NCBI GenBank assembly: GCA_963798745.1
Contig: CAWCUF010000003.1
Span: 124,001 to 188,000, forward strand
Direction: 5' to 3'
Length of the DNA stretch: 64,000 nucleotides
DNA from: Prado023 sp963798745
GTDB taxonomy: Bacteria > Actinomycetota > Actinomycetes > S36-B12 > CAIYMF01
Below the pieces are notes generated by a model. It worked only from the letters and a program-made list of their open reading frames with translations. It made no database searches and was not told where the DNA came from. Below are positions 29,431-38,595 of this stretch, piece by piece. Every line of letters starts with the position of its first letter. Positions within the stretch are counted from its first letter, which is position 1. Position numbers and translations under genes: made by a program.

Positions 29431-30900
29431 TCAGGCGCCGCCGGTCAGCTTCTCGCGCAGGGCCTGCAGCGCCTCGTCGGTGGCCAACGTGCCACCGTTC
29501 TCCGGGGCCACGGGAGCCGTCGAGCTGTACGAGCCCACACCCTCGCCGGTCTCGAGGGCCGCCGCCTTGTCGGCAGTCTTGGCCTCCTCGACCTGCTTCA
29601 TGTGCTGCTCCCAGCGGGCGTGCGCCTCGGCGTACTGCGCCTCCCACTCGGCGCGCTGGTCCTCGAAGCCGACCTTCCACTCGCCGGTCTCGGGGTCGAA
29701 GCCCTCCGGACCGATGTAGGCGCCAGCCTCGTCGTAGGACGGAGCCATGCCGTACAGGTAGGGGTCGAACTCCTCGGAGCCGGCGCCGGTCGTGTTCTCG
29801 TTGGCCTGCTTGAGGCTCAGCGAGATCCGGCGACGTTCGAGGTCGATGTCGATGACCTTGACGAAGATGTCGTCCTCGACGGTCACGACCTGCTCGGGGA
29901 TCTCCACGTGGCGCTCAGCCAGCTCGGAGATGTGCACCAGGCCCTCGATGCCCTCCTCGACGCGCACGAACGCGCCGAACGGGACGAGCTTGGTGACCTT
30001 GCCGGGCACGACCTGGCCCATCTGGTGGGTCCGGGCGAAGTGCTGCCACGGGTCCTCCTGGGTCGCCTTGAGCGACAGCGAGACGCGCTCGCGGTCCATG
30101 TCGACGTCGAGCACCTCCACGGTGACCTCGTCGCCGACGGCCACGACCTCGTTCGGGTGGTCGATGTGCTTCCAGGACAGCTCGGAGACGTGCACCAGGC
30201 CGTCCACCCCGCCCAGGTCGACGAACGCGCCGAAGTTGACGATCGAGGACACCACACCGTTGCGGATCTGGCCGCGCTGGAGCTGGTTGAGGAAGTTCGA
30301 GCGGACCTCGGACTGCGTCTGCTCGAGCCAGGCGCGCCGGGACAGGACCACGTTGTTGCGGTTCTTGTCCAGCTCGATGATCTTGGCCTCGATCTCCTTG
30401 CCGACGTAGGGCTGGAGGTCGCGGACGCGCCGCATCTCGACCAGGGACGCGGGCAGGAAGCCGCGCAGTCCGATGTCGAGGATCAGGCCGCCCTTGACGA
30501 CCTCGATGACCTTGCCGGTGACGACGCCGTCCTCCTCCTTGATCTTCTCGATCGTGCCCCAGGCGCGCTCGTACTGGGCGCGCTTCTTGGACAGGATGAG
30601 CCGGCCCTCCTTGTCCTCCTTCTGGAGGACGAGGGCCTCGACCAGGTCGCCGACGGAGACGACCTCGGAGGGGTCGATGTCGTGCTTGATGGACAGCTCG
30701 CGGGAGGGGATGACGCCCTCGGTCTTGTAGCCGATGTCGAGCAGGACCTCGTCGCGGTCGACCTTGACGATGGTGCCCTCGACGATGTCGCCGTCATCGA
30801 AGTTCTTGATGGTCGCGTCGATCGCGGCCAGGAAATCCTCAACGCTGCCGATGTCGTTGATCGCGACCTGCGGGGCGGAGGAGGTGGGGGTGATGGTCAT
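29431..30900 (-). CDS. rpsA: 30S ribosomal protein S1
   Basis: 489 aa with four S1 RNA-binding repeats: about residues 35-105 (VEGTIVKVDRDEVLLDIGYKTEGVIP), 120-190 (VTGKVIEVVKGGLILDIGLRGFLP), 205-275 (RNGVVSSIVNFGAFVDLGGVDGLVHVSELS) and 290-360 (VPGKVTKLVPFGAFVRVEEGIEGLVHISEL). A long acidic, low-complexity tail of about 115 residues follows, as usual in actinobacteria. The ATG at 30900 gives MTITPTSSAPQVAINDIG; 17 further codons upstream are open but unlikely. It is divergent from the methyltransferase gene. Confidence 0.96.
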   Translation of the reverse strand: MTITPTSSAPQVAINDIGSVEDFLAAIDATIKNFDDGDIVEGTIVKVDRDEVLLDIGYKTEGVIPSRELSIKHDIDPSEVVSVGDLVEALVLQKEDKEGRLILSKKRAQYERAWGTIEKIKEEDGVVTGKVIEVVKGGLILDIGLRGFLPASLVEMRRVRDLQPYVGKEIEAKIIELDKNRNNVVLSRRAWLEQTQSEVRSNFLNQLQRGQIRNGVVSSIVNFGAFVDLGGVDGLVHVSELSWKHIDHPNEVVAVGDEVTVEVLDVDMDRERVSLSLKATQEDPWQHFARTHQMGQVVPGKVTKLVPFGAFVRVEEGIEGLVHISELAERHVEIPEQVVTVEDDIFVKVIDIDLERRRISLSLKQANENTTGAGSEEFDPYLYGMAPSYDEAGAYIGPEGFDPETGEWKVGFEDQRAEWEAQYAEAHARWEQHMKQVEEAKTADKAAALETGEGVGSYSSTAPVAPENGGTLATDEALQALREKLTGGA

Positions 30901-31061
30901 GGAGTGGTTTCTGCTCCGGTGGATAGGTGTCGTGGACACGCCGCGGGCCACTGTTCACCTGCCGTGGATCCGTGGCCGGTGGGATGGGGTGACCGGATGG
31001 GGACGACATGAACTGCACACGCCTGCTCGGTCTGAGACGCCGCAGGCCCGGAACGCCCTGA

Positions 31062-31077
31062 CAGGATAGCGCACGTG
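31062..31077 (+). promoter_or_regulatory. -10 element of the methyltransferase gene (leaderless)
   Basis: CAGGAT (31062-31067), 7 nt, then the GTG start. The hexamer departs from TAnnnT only at the first base. Confidence 0.35.
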
Positions 31078-32001
31078 ATCTCCAGCCCGCCAGGATCGGA
31101 CAATCCCGACGATTCACGTCGGTGGGTCGAGAATGCTGCGGGTGAACCGCCCTTGACACAAGCGACCGCGGACTCCGCAGCGCGCACGTACTGGGACGCC
31201 GAAGCCGACGCCTACCAGGCGGAGCACGGTGCGTTCCTCGCTGGCGCGGGCGCGGGCGTTGGCGTAGTCGATTCGGCCCAAGAAGTGGGGCGAATCGACT
31301 ACGCAGCCGGGGAAGTGGGCAGCGGTGCCGGGTTCGTGTGGGGGCCGGAGGGGCTGACCGAGGCAGAGGCTGAGTTGCTGGGACCCCGAAACGACCTGGG
31401 CGGCCAGCGGGCGCTGGAGGTGGGGGCGGGTGCGGCACAGTGCTCGCGCTGGCTGGCCGAACACGGCGTGCGGGCGGTGGGGCTGGACATCTCGGTGGCC
31501 CAGTTGCGCCACGCAGGCGGTGCGGTGCCGGTGGTTGCCGCGTCGGGCACCGCGCTGCCGTTCGCCGACGGCTCGTTCGACATCGCGTTCGCGTCCTACG
31601 GTGCAGTGCAGTTCGTGGCCGACCTGGACGCTCTCCTCGCCGAGGTTGCTCGCGTGCTGGTGCCGGGCGGGCGCTGGGTGTTCTCGGTGACCCACCCGAT
31701 CCGGTGGGCGTTCCCCGACGATCCCGGGCCCGAGGGACTGGCCGCGTCCGGCTCCTACTTCGACCGGACTCCGTACCTCGAGTACGCGCCCAAGAATCAC
31801 GTGGTCTACGCGGAGTTCCACCGGACACTCGGCGACTACGTCCAGGCTTTGCGGCGAGCGCGGTTCTCGATCGAGACCGTCGTCGAGCCCGAGTGGCCGG
31901 ACTGGAACGACCGCACCTGGGGCGGCTGGAGCCCGCTGCGCGGACGGCAACTGCCCGGCACCCTGATCTTCGGGTGCCGGGCAGTTGGTGGTGCTGATTG
32001 A
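31075..32001 (+). CDS. Class I SAM-dependent methyltransferase with an unusual in-frame palindromic insert
   Basis: 308 aa. Motif I is ALEVGAGAAQCSRWLAEHGV with GLDIS (Rossmann acidic residue), followed by PFADGSFDIAFASYGAVQF and VLVPGGRWVFSVTHPIRWAF. Homologues lie beside rpsA in many actinobacteria; the methyl acceptor is unknown. From memory of the family, the N-terminal block YWDAEADAYQAEHGAFL normally runs almost directly into FVWGPEGL. Here about 27 extra residues separate them (AGAGVGVVDSAQEVGRIDY and following), and the DNA coding for them is a long palindrome (31262-31303). The insert keeps the frame and all SAM-binding motifs. Confidence 0.87.
   Translation: MISSPPGSDNPDDSRRWVENAAGEPPLTQATADSAARTYWDAEADAYQAEHGAFLAGAGAGVGVVDSAQEVGRIDYAAGEVGSGAGFVWGPEGLTEAEAELLGPRNDLGGQRALEVGAGAAQCSRWLAEHGVRAVGLDISVAQLRHAGGAVPVVAASGTALPFADGSFDIAFASYGAVQFVADLDALLAEVARVLVPGGRWVFSVTHPIRWAFPDDPGPEGLAASGSYFDRTPYLEYAPKNHVVYAEFHRTLGDYVQALRRARFSIETVVEPEWPDWNDRTWGGWSPLRGRQLPGTLIFGCRAVGGAD
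31262..31303 (+). repeat. In-frame palindrome inside the methyltransferase gene
   Basis: GCGTAGTCGATTCG (31262-31275) and CGAATCGACTACGC (31290-31303) are perfect inverted arms; further in, CCC and GGG also pair across one G/G mismatch, leaving a 7-nt loop AAGAAGT. It lies within the family-atypical insert of the encoded protein. Confidence 0.75.
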
Positions 32002-32011
32002 GCTGGGTCGA

Positions 32012-34771
32012 CTACGCGGTGACCTTCCGGCGAGCCGCATACGCCGCACCACCGGCACCGGCGATCAACAGGGCGCCGAGTCCGAACTTCAGCGCGTTGT
32101 TCTCCGTGTCCGGGGCGATGCCAGCCAACTGCATCTGGACGGCTGCCGAGGTAACGACGTCCGTACCAGTCGCCGCACCGAAGGGAAGGTTCGTCCCCTC
32201 GAGGCCCGACTGCTGGGATGCCTGCAGCAGGGCGACATCCCGGGCGAACCCGATCTGCGCCTCCTTGCCGGTGTCGGCCAACACGTCGGCGCCCTCCTCC
32301 TTCAGCTGACCGGCGCCGTCCTCGATCTGGCCTGCACCTGGCTCAGCCTGCGTCAGGCCATCAGCCAACTGCCCAGAGCCGTCCGCGGCCGTCGTCAGGC
32401 CCTCGGCCAGCGTCTCGTTGCCGTCGGCCACCTGCGCGGCGCCATCATCGAGCTGCTGCACTCCGCTGGCGAGGGCGGGCAACTTGGAATCGAGCTCACC
32501 CGTCCCGGCGGCCAGGGCGTCGCCGCCTTCTGCGAGCTGGTTGACACCATCAGCGAGGGTCGGAACCTGCGAACTCAATGCGCTCGTCCCATCTGCCAGC
32601 TGCTCGCCGCCTGCCGCCAACTGTGAGACCCCTGCGGCCAGCGTCGGCACCTTCGAGTTGAGTTCGGTGGTGCCAGCCGCCAACTGCGAGGCACCGGTCG
32701 TCAGCTGCGAAACGCCGTCGGCGAGCGCCGGAAGCTGTCCGTTGAGCTGGTCGAGCCCGTCAGAGAGCTGGGTAGCACCCGCAGTCAACTGCTGGGACCC
32801 GGGATAGAGCTGATTGACAACCGCTGCGGTTGCGGCAGTGATGCCCGCCACCAACTGGTCCATTCCTGGCTTCAGCTGCGTGGCGACGCCGTCCTGCAGT
32901 TGCCCAGCACCAGGCAGCAACTGATCGCTGAGCCCGTCGGCGACTGCCTGCGATCCTGCGACCGCCTGTGCCAAGCCGGCCGACACCTGTCCCAGGCCAG
33001 CGGACGCATTCTGGGTCTCGGTCCTGAGATCATCGACGCCCGCGAGCACGGCATCGGCGGTTGGGACGCAAGCGGGCTCCGCTGGATCGCAGTACCCCTT
33101 CAGCGCCGTCACACCGTCCTGCAACTGGTCGATCTGCCCGTCCGGGACCAGTGCATCATCCAAGCCAGTCTTGACCGCGTCGACGCCTCCCTTGGCGGTG
33201 GGGAGCCCAGCGGCGACCTGATCCGCACCACTGGAGACCTGCGTCAGCCCGCCAACCAGGGCGGTGAGGCCTTCGAGGAGGCCCCCAGGGTCCGAGGGCC
33301 CTGTCGTCCCAGGTGCGTGGGAAATCCCGAACTGGAGTTGCTTGGCTCCCGCTTCCAGAGCCGGCATGCCCTTGTTGGCGTCCGCCAGCTGCGCTAGACC
33401 GCCGTTCAACTTGATCATGCCATCCTCCAGATCTGCTGCGCCGGTAGCCAGCTGGTCCACGCCAGTCTCCAGCGCGGGGACCTGACCATTGAGCTGGTTC
33501 AGGCCGCCCGAGAGCTGCTGGGCGCCGTCGTTGAGCTGCTCGGTACCCGCGGCGAGCGCGGGGACCTGGCCGTTCAGCTGGTCCAGGCCACCCGAAAGCT
33601 GCTGGGCACCGTCGTTGAGCTGATCGGCACCGTCCTCCAAGGCCGGGACCTTCGAGTCGAGTTCGTTGAGGCCGTCGGAGAGCTGGTTGGCGCCGGCGTC
33701 CAACTGGTTGACCCCGTCCTCCAGCGCCGGGACCTGGCCGTTCAGCTCGTTGAGACCATCAGCGACCTGGGCCGATCCTGAGGCCAGGGCATCGGCTCCG
33801 GGGACCGCGGTGTTCACCAGGCCGTCGGAGAGCTGTGAGGCCCCGGCCGACAACTGGCCGAGCCCGGCAACGAGCTGACCGGCACCCGCCTGCAGCTTGA
33901 GCAGGTTGTCTCCGATCTGCGTTCCGGCGTCGAAGATCGACGCTCCGGTGGCGACACCACTCTGGTACGCCTCCGTTGTGCTGGCGATGGTGCTGTTGTC
34001 GAACGGCACGATCGGGAGGAACGCGAAGTCGGCCGGCGGCATCACGCCACCGTCGATCCGAGCCTGGTAGCCCACCGTGGCCTCCGGAGCACCCAGCGGC
34101 GGGAACAGGACCATCGTGTACCCGAGTTGCGTACCGTTCTGCCCGTTGCCGGCGATCGTGGCACCCGGTGCGCTGACCTCGTTGAACCCCTTGGGCAGGG
34201 TCACGTCCAACGAGCCTGCGAACGGCTCCGCAGTCTCGATGTCCTCGGTGATCTCGTTGCCCTCGACATCGCTGAAGGTCACGGGCGCGGTCTTGGCGGT
34301 GGTGTTGCGCACCGTGTACTGCACGTCCAGGACGCCACTGGCCCCGACCACGTCCGCGGGCTGGATCTCCACCCCGTCGAGCATGACCTTGACCGAGACC
34401 TCCATCGGGTTGATCTCGGCATCGGTGAGGGTCCGCTGTTCGACGCCACCATCCACGTCGAGGTTGAAGACGATCGATTCACCCTCCATCGGGAAGGCGC
34501 CGAACTCGTTGAGGTTGCGGTTGCTGGTCGTCCCGACCGGGACGGTCACCGACTTGGTGCCGCTGCCGACCGCAGTGACCTGCGTGTACATGCGGCTGGT
34601 GATGATCTCACCGGTGGCCGAGGCGGTCTGCAGCACGGTCTTGCGGACGGTGGCCTGCACGTCCCCGGAATCCTCGACGGTGACCGCCGAGGCACCCGAA
34701 CCCGCGGCAGCCGCCAGCAGCAGGACGCCGGCGGTGCCGGCCATCACCTTCACGAAGCCCCTGGTCGACAT
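32012..34771 (-). CDS. Very long secreted heptad-repeat surface protein (X-X-X-L-X-X-G repeats, YhgE/Pip-like ectodomain)
   Basis: 919 aa. A signal peptide (VMAGTAGVLLLAAAAGSGASA) is followed by about 270 residues of ordered, beta-rich sequence. Then come about 550 residues of repeats of the type GxxQLxxGxxxL (for instance DGAQQLSGGLNQLNGQVPAL repeated with small changes), expected to form an elongated coiled rod. A single C-terminal helix (FGLGALLIAGAGGAAYAA) followed by RRK anchors it. It differs from full YhgE/Pip proteins in lacking the multi-helix C-terminal membrane domain. It overlaps the upstream gene (TGATG) and forms a two-gene unit with it. Its function is unknown; it could be a cell-surface stalk or partner-contact factor. 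Confidence 0.85.
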   Translation of the reverse strand: MSTRGFVKVMAGTAGVLLLAAAAGSGASAVTVEDSGDVQATVRKTVLQTASATGEIITSRMYTQVTAVGSGTKSVTVPVGTTSNRNLNEFGAFPMEGESIVFNLDVDGGVEQRTLTDAEINPMEVSVKVMLDGVEIQPADVVGASGVLDVQYTVRNTTAKTAPVTFSDVEGNEITEDIETAEPFAGSLDVTLPKGFNEVSAPGATIAGNGQNGTQLGYTMVLFPPLGAPEATVGYQARIDGGVMPPADFAFLPIVPFDNSTIASTTEAYQSGVATGASIFDAGTQIGDNLLKLQAGAGQLVAGLGQLSAGASQLSDGLVNTAVPGADALASGSAQVADGLNELNGQVPALEDGVNQLDAGANQLSDGLNELDSKVPALEDGADQLNDGAQQLSGGLDQLNGQVPALAAGTEQLNDGAQQLSGGLNQLNGQVPALETGVDQLATGAADLEDGMIKLNGGLAQLADANKGMPALEAGAKQLQFGISHAPGTTGPSDPGGLLEGLTALVGGLTQVSSGADQVAAGLPTAKGGVDAVKTGLDDALVPDGQIDQLQDGVTALKGYCDPAEPACVPTADAVLAGVDDLRTETQNASAGLGQVSAGLAQAVAGSQAVADGLSDQLLPGAGQLQDGVATQLKPGMDQLVAGITAATAAVVNQLYPGSQQLTAGATQLSDGLDQLNGQLPALADGVSQLTTGASQLAAGTTELNSKVPTLAAGVSQLAAGGEQLADGTSALSSQVPTLADGVNQLAEGGDALAAGTGELDSKLPALASGVQQLDDGAAQVADGNETLAEGLTTAADGSGQLADGLTQAEPGAGQIEDGAGQLKEEGADVLADTGKEAQIGFARDVALLQASQQSGLEGTNLPFGAATGTDVVTSAAVQMQLAGIAPDTENNALKFGLGALLIAGAGGAAYAARRKVTA
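32290..33860 (-). repeat. Array of degenerate 21-66 bp coding repeats in the surface-stalk gene
   Basis: Units encoding (N/D)GxxQLxxGLxxLNxxVPAL recur throughout. Neighbouring copies around 33470-33740 are the most alike at the DNA level, suggesting recent unit duplication; the array around 33020-33420 is more divergent and includes a Cys pair (YCDPAEPACVP). Confidence 0.75.
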
Positions 34772-35319
34772 CAGAACTCACTTCCTACGGTCTCGCGCTC
34801 GTCGGCCACGGCCGGCGTCGCGTCCTCGGCCTCTTCGGGGAACAGCAGGTCGACCAGCGCACCGGTCAGGTAGCCGATGCCGAACAGGACCAGGAAGGTG
34901 CCCATCGTCTGCACCGAGGAGTTGAGGAAGTCGTACGGCTTGTCGTTGTAGACGTAGTCATAGGCACCGACGAATCCGCCCACACCCAGCAGCAGGGACC
35001 ACAGTGGCATCCGACCAACCGACAGGGCCGCCGCACCGGTGGCCAGGGCCAGGGTGAGCACCCCGGTGACTGCCACGCCGCTGCTACTGGCCGGCATGAA
35101 CTGGGCGTTGATCCCGTAGCCGACGAGGGCCAGCAGCGCGCCCACCAGGAATCCGGCCAGACGCCCCATCCGCTGCCCACCGGGGGCCAGGGCAAGGACC
35201 CCGCCCACTGCCACCCCGATCAATGGATTGGGCAACCCTAGGTTCAGCGCTTCGCCCACGTACACGGCAAGCCCAGCGACGACTGCGAGCGCCAGACCCC
35301 CGACCACGGTCCTGATCAT
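34771..35319 (-). CDS. Small membrane protein, partner of the heptad-repeat surface protein
   Basis: 182 aa, not recognised. Six or so hydrophobic segments (VVGGLALAVVAGLAVYVG, LIGVAVGGVLALAPG, LAGFLVGALLALVGYGI, VAVTGVLTLALATGAAAL, LWSLLLGVGGFVGAYDYVY, GTFLVLFGIGYLTGALVDLLF) and an acidic cytosolic tail. Its stop overlaps the ATG of the stalk gene, so the two proteins are made together and probably interact. ATG start with GGAGG just upstream. Confidence 0.75.
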   Translation of the reverse strand: MIRTVVGGLALAVVAGLAVYVGEALNLGLPNPLIGVAVGGVLALAPGGQRMGRLAGFLVGALLALVGYGINAQFMPASSSGVAVTGVLTLALATGAAALSVGRMPLWSLLLGVGGFVGAYDYVYNDKPYDFLNSSVQTMGTFLVLFGIGYLTGALVDLLFPEEAEDATPAVADERETVGSEF

Positions 35320-35367
35320 TCATCCTCCACTACGACACGAACCACACGGGAGGTCACCCGCATGCTG

Positions 35368-35398
35368 GTGAACTACATCACACCTAGTGAGTTAACCA
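35368..35398 (-). promoter_or_regulatory. Operator-like inverted repeat upstream of the stalk operon
   Basis: GGTGAACT and AGTTAACC arms separated by 15 bp, in the AT-richer segment about 50-80 bp before the small membrane gene. It looks like a TetR-type site, but no regulator gene is adjacent. Confidence 0.3.
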
Positions 35399-35456
35399 AA
35401 CCGCGCCCCTCGGATGCCCCTCGGGGGATGAACTCGAAGGGGTGAATCTGGCGGCT

Positions 35457-36953
35457 TCAACCCGTCACAGTCGTGGGGCTCTGCGGCCAGGTCGGAAGGG
35501 CGGTGGGGCCGCTGAATCCACTGTCCGGTCCGAAGGCGATCGCGTTGCCCGCCCAGCTCGGGAAACGCCCGAGCCGGACCCAGTCGTCGAGGATCTGCAC
35601 CCCGCCCACGATCGAGGGAGCCGTGAAGGCACAGTGACCCGCCCCGTACGGTGCCGGTCCACCGTCCGGGTAGATCGTCGGGGGCGTGGCGACGTTGATG
35701 TTCAACCAGCGGATGTCCTGCCCACTGGACTGCGCAGCCCAGGACCCGTAGAGGGTCTCGTTGGCCAGGACGGCCATGGGATCCACCGCCGTGTGCATCG
35801 TGACGATGGGCTTGGTCAGCGCGCTGGGGTTCGGGAAATCCGCCCCGGCCGCGGTCCGCGCCGAAGGGTCGGCCTCCACCGCCGGCAGGTCAGCGATCTG
35901 GCGCACCAGCCCGAGGGTGGCCGACTGACCGGCGGTGCGGTCGATCTCCTCAGCCTCATCGGCCATCACCCGGGCGCCGTAGTTCACGCCCACGTTGGTG
36001 CTGGGGTTGCCGCCGTACTGCTCCTCGATCCGGAACCGCTCGATCGTGCTGCGCGCCAGGACCCGGCTGATGTTCTCGACCAGTGCCGCGCTGAGGCTCT
36101 GGGGCGTCGTGCCGTCAGAGGTCCGGTTCCGGGTGGGGATCTCGGCAACAGCGGCGATGACCTGCAGTGCGACCATCCCGGAGCCCGAGGTGTCGGCGCC
36201 GGCCTGCGACACTGCCTTCGTCGCCCTGCGGTACTCGGACTGGGCCTCAGCGATCGACTCGAATCCCGTGAGCTTGAGCTTGGGGGCCAGCAGGGCCTTC
36301 ACCGCGACGGCGGCGTCCAGTGCCAGGTCCAGGTTCGGGTTCAGACCGCCGAGCAGACCGCACATCGACGCCGAACCCGAGACCCAGTCGTTTGCCTGGC
36401 CGGACTGCAACGCGGCCAGGCCGCCGAGGGACTGGCCCCACGTGTAGATGCGGTTGGGCACGCCGATGTGGGTGACGAACGCCGCGCGGACAGAGGCCAG
36501 CGAGGCCACGGAGTCGGCGATGGTCCAGCCGCCGGTCGGCGAGCCGGCACCGGCCAGGGCGTAGCCCTGCTCCAGCAGAGCATCGGCGACCACGTCGATG
36601 CCGGCGGCCACGCCGGGGGCCGGCTCGGCGATCGGCTCGAAAGCAGGACCGTCCTTCGTCAGGGGGTCCGCCGGACGCAGCCCGTGGCTGTAGATCAGCA
36701 GGGTGCCGTTCCACGTCTCGGGCAGCCGCAGGTCATAGGGCGCGCCGTCGACCTCCCCGGAGCACGGGTACCCGTCCGCGCCGCAGGCTGTGAACTCCAC
36801 GTCCGTGGACTGGTCGGTGGGGTCCCCCATCGGGATCGCAGATCCCGACATCGAGGCGTCTGCCCCGGGGTCACTCGACCCGGTGCATCCGGCCAGCAGG
36901 AGACCAAGGGCCAGAAGAGGGACAACCGTCCGGCGCGCGCGCACGGTCGGCAT
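35457..36953 (-). CDS. Secreted lipoprotein, alpha/beta-hydrolase fold, copy 1
   Basis: 498 aa. A lipoprotein signal ends LLALGLLLAGC. The mature part has the hydrolase features WNGTLLIYSHGLRP (oxyanion region) and the nucleophile elbow TWGQSLGGLAAL (Ser near residue 175), and a possible catalytic His in PYGAGHCAFT. It is a paralogue of the next upstream gene (37051-38478), with the same CGADGYPCSGEVDGAPYDL-type entry segment and WP ending, so the two arose by tandem duplication. The substrate, ester or peptide, is unknown. Confidence 0.8.
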   Translation of the reverse strand: MPTVRARRTVVPLLALGLLLAGCTGSSDPGADASMSGSAIPMGDPTDQSTDVEFTACGADGYPCSGEVDGAPYDLRLPETWNGTLLIYSHGLRPADPLTKDGPAFEPIAEPAPGVAAGIDVVADALLEQGYALAGAGSPTGGWTIADSVASLASVRAAFVTHIGVPNRIYTWGQSLGGLAALQSGQANDWVSGSASMCGLLGGLNPNLDLALDAAVAVKALLAPKLKLTGFESIAEAQSEYRRATKAVSQAGADTSGSGMVALQVIAAVAEIPTRNRTSDGTTPQSLSAALVENISRVLARSTIERFRIEEQYGGNPSTNVGVNYGARVMADEAEEIDRTAGQSATLGLVRQIADLPAVEADPSARTAAGADFPNPSALTKPIVTMHTAVDPMAVLANETLYGSWAAQSSGQDIRWLNINVATPPTIYPDGGPAPYGAGHCAFTAPSIVGGVQILDDWVRLGRFPSWAGNAIAFGPDSGFSGPTALPTWPQSPTTVTG

Positions 36954-37050
36954 CCTCGCACAGGACACGCCCGAGCCAGGTCAGTTCTCCCTGGGCGTCA
37001 GTACCGGACCGGCTCACGTGCCGGGGCAGGCACCTACGCGACTCGACCGC

Positions 37051-38478
37051 TCACTGCGGCCACGGCCCCGGCGCGAACGCTGGGTCGAAACCGGATTCAG
37101 GCCCGAACGCTTCGACCACGGAGGCATCGGTCGGCGCCGTCCCCGCGCGGACCCACTGGTCGAGCAGGTCGATCATGCCGACCCTCGAATCGGGGGTGAA
37201 GTTACAGTGCCCGGCCCCGTACGGGGCGCCTGGGTTGGCGGGGAAGGAGTCAGGCGCGACAGTGAACAGTTGGACGAGTTCGTCGGTCGAGCCCGAGGCC
37301 TCGCGAAGCAGGGTCTGGTTCTGCACCGCCACCAACGGATCTGCCGCCGTGTGCAGGGTGATCGTCGGCACCTCGATGGTGCCCGACGGCTCGCCGCCGT
37401 CCTTGCGTGCCCGCTTCACCGCGCCTGGATCAGCCGCGACCCGATCGCCGTCCGCCAGGGCCGCGATGATCCGCTTGGCCGTACCCGCGCCGCCGACCGT
37501 GTCGAGCAGGTCCCGGTCCTCGTCGGAGAACCTGGCTGCGTAGTCGGTGTCGGTGTTGTCCGAGATGTTGGCCCCGTAGCGCCGCTCGATGTCCCAGCGC
37601 TCGACGGTCCCGAACCGCAGGCCGATCAGGGCCGACTCGGCGGCTGCCTGGACCTGGCTGTCCACGGTGCTGCCGTCCTGGGACTGCGTCTGGAGCTTCG
37701 CGTCGGCCAGCAGCGCCAGCGCGAGGATGTCGGCGCGCTCCTTCTCCGAGGCAGCCGCATCCAGGACCTTGCGCGCGGTCGCGACGAACTGCTGGCTGGC
37801 GGCGTCCGAGGACTCGAACCCGGTGAGCTGCATCGAGGGGTCGATCAGCTCACGGATGCCGTACTGCAGGTCCAGCGCGAGGTCGAAGTTCGGCACGATC
37901 CCGCCCAGCACCCCGCACAGCGGTGCGGCGCCGCTGACCCACTCGGAGCTGGCCTCCGCGGTCTCCATCGTGACCAGCCCACCGAGGCTGTCGCCCCATA
38001 GGTACACGCGCTCGGGTTCGCCCACTGCGTCGGCGAAGAAGTCGTAGAGGTCGCCGTTGGCCGCAACCCCGTCGGACACGGCCCACCCGTTGCTGGCCCA
38101 GCCCGAGCCGGCCAGCGCGTAGCCCTCGTTCAGCAGGCTGCGGGCCAGGGGCACCCCACCGTCGTTGTAGCCGGGTGACGGTTCGGCCCGCGAGGTGACC
38201 GGCGAGTAGTCCGGCGGGACCGAGACCGGGCTGCGGTAGCCGTGGGAGTACAGCAGCAGGGTGCCGTTCCACTCGTCGGGCAGCAGGATCCGGTACTTCG
38301 CGCCGTCGATCTCCCCCTCGCACGCGTCCGCGCAGTCGGTGAAGGGCACCGCAGCCTGGCTGGGCGCCACAGGTTCGCTCGAGCCATCGGGATCGGCCGG
38401 GTCGCTCCCCCCGGAGCACCCTGCGAGGATCACGCCGCCGGCGACGAGCGCTGCCCATCGCATCAAGTTCCCGGTCAC
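37051..38478 (-). CDS. Secreted lipoprotein, alpha/beta-hydrolase fold, copy 2
   Basis: 475 aa. Lipobox VILAGC, then WNGTLLLYSHGYRSP, nucleophile elbow LWGDSLGGLVTM, acidic candidate in LHTAADPLVAVQNQTL and His candidate in PYGAGHCNFTPDS, all alignable with copy 1. GTG start with GGGAGGA 7 nt upstream. The two genes are separated by about 100 bp and may be one transcript. Both are expected on the outer face of the membrane. Confidence 0.8.
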   Translation of the reverse strand: MTGNLMRWAALVAGGVILAGCSGGSDPADPDGSSEPVAPSQAAVPFTDCADACEGEIDGAKYRILLPDEWNGTLLLYSHGYRSPVSVPPDYSPVTSRAEPSPGYNDGGVPLARSLLNEGYALAGSGWASNGWAVSDGVAANGDLYDFFADAVGEPERVYLWGDSLGGLVTMETAEASSEWVSGAAPLCGVLGGIVPNFDLALDLQYGIRELIDPSMQLTGFESSDAASQQFVATARKVLDAAASEKERADILALALLADAKLQTQSQDGSTVDSQVQAAAESALIGLRFGTVERWDIERRYGANISDNTDTDYAARFSDEDRDLLDTVGGAGTAKRIIAALADGDRVAADPGAVKRARKDGGEPSGTIEVPTITLHTAADPLVAVQNQTLLREASGSTDELVQLFTVAPDSFPANPGAPYGAGHCNFTPDSRVGMIDLLDQWVRAGTAPTDASVVEAFGPESGFDPAFAPGPWPQ

Positions 38479-38595
38479 CTGCGAATCCTCCCAGCGCGTG
38501 GCCGTTCTCGCGACCTGCCGGTCCTGCGGCGCCGACGCTGCGCCGACGCTGCGCAGGATGCGCGGGTCGCCTGCACCTGCGTCACGCCAACCGGA

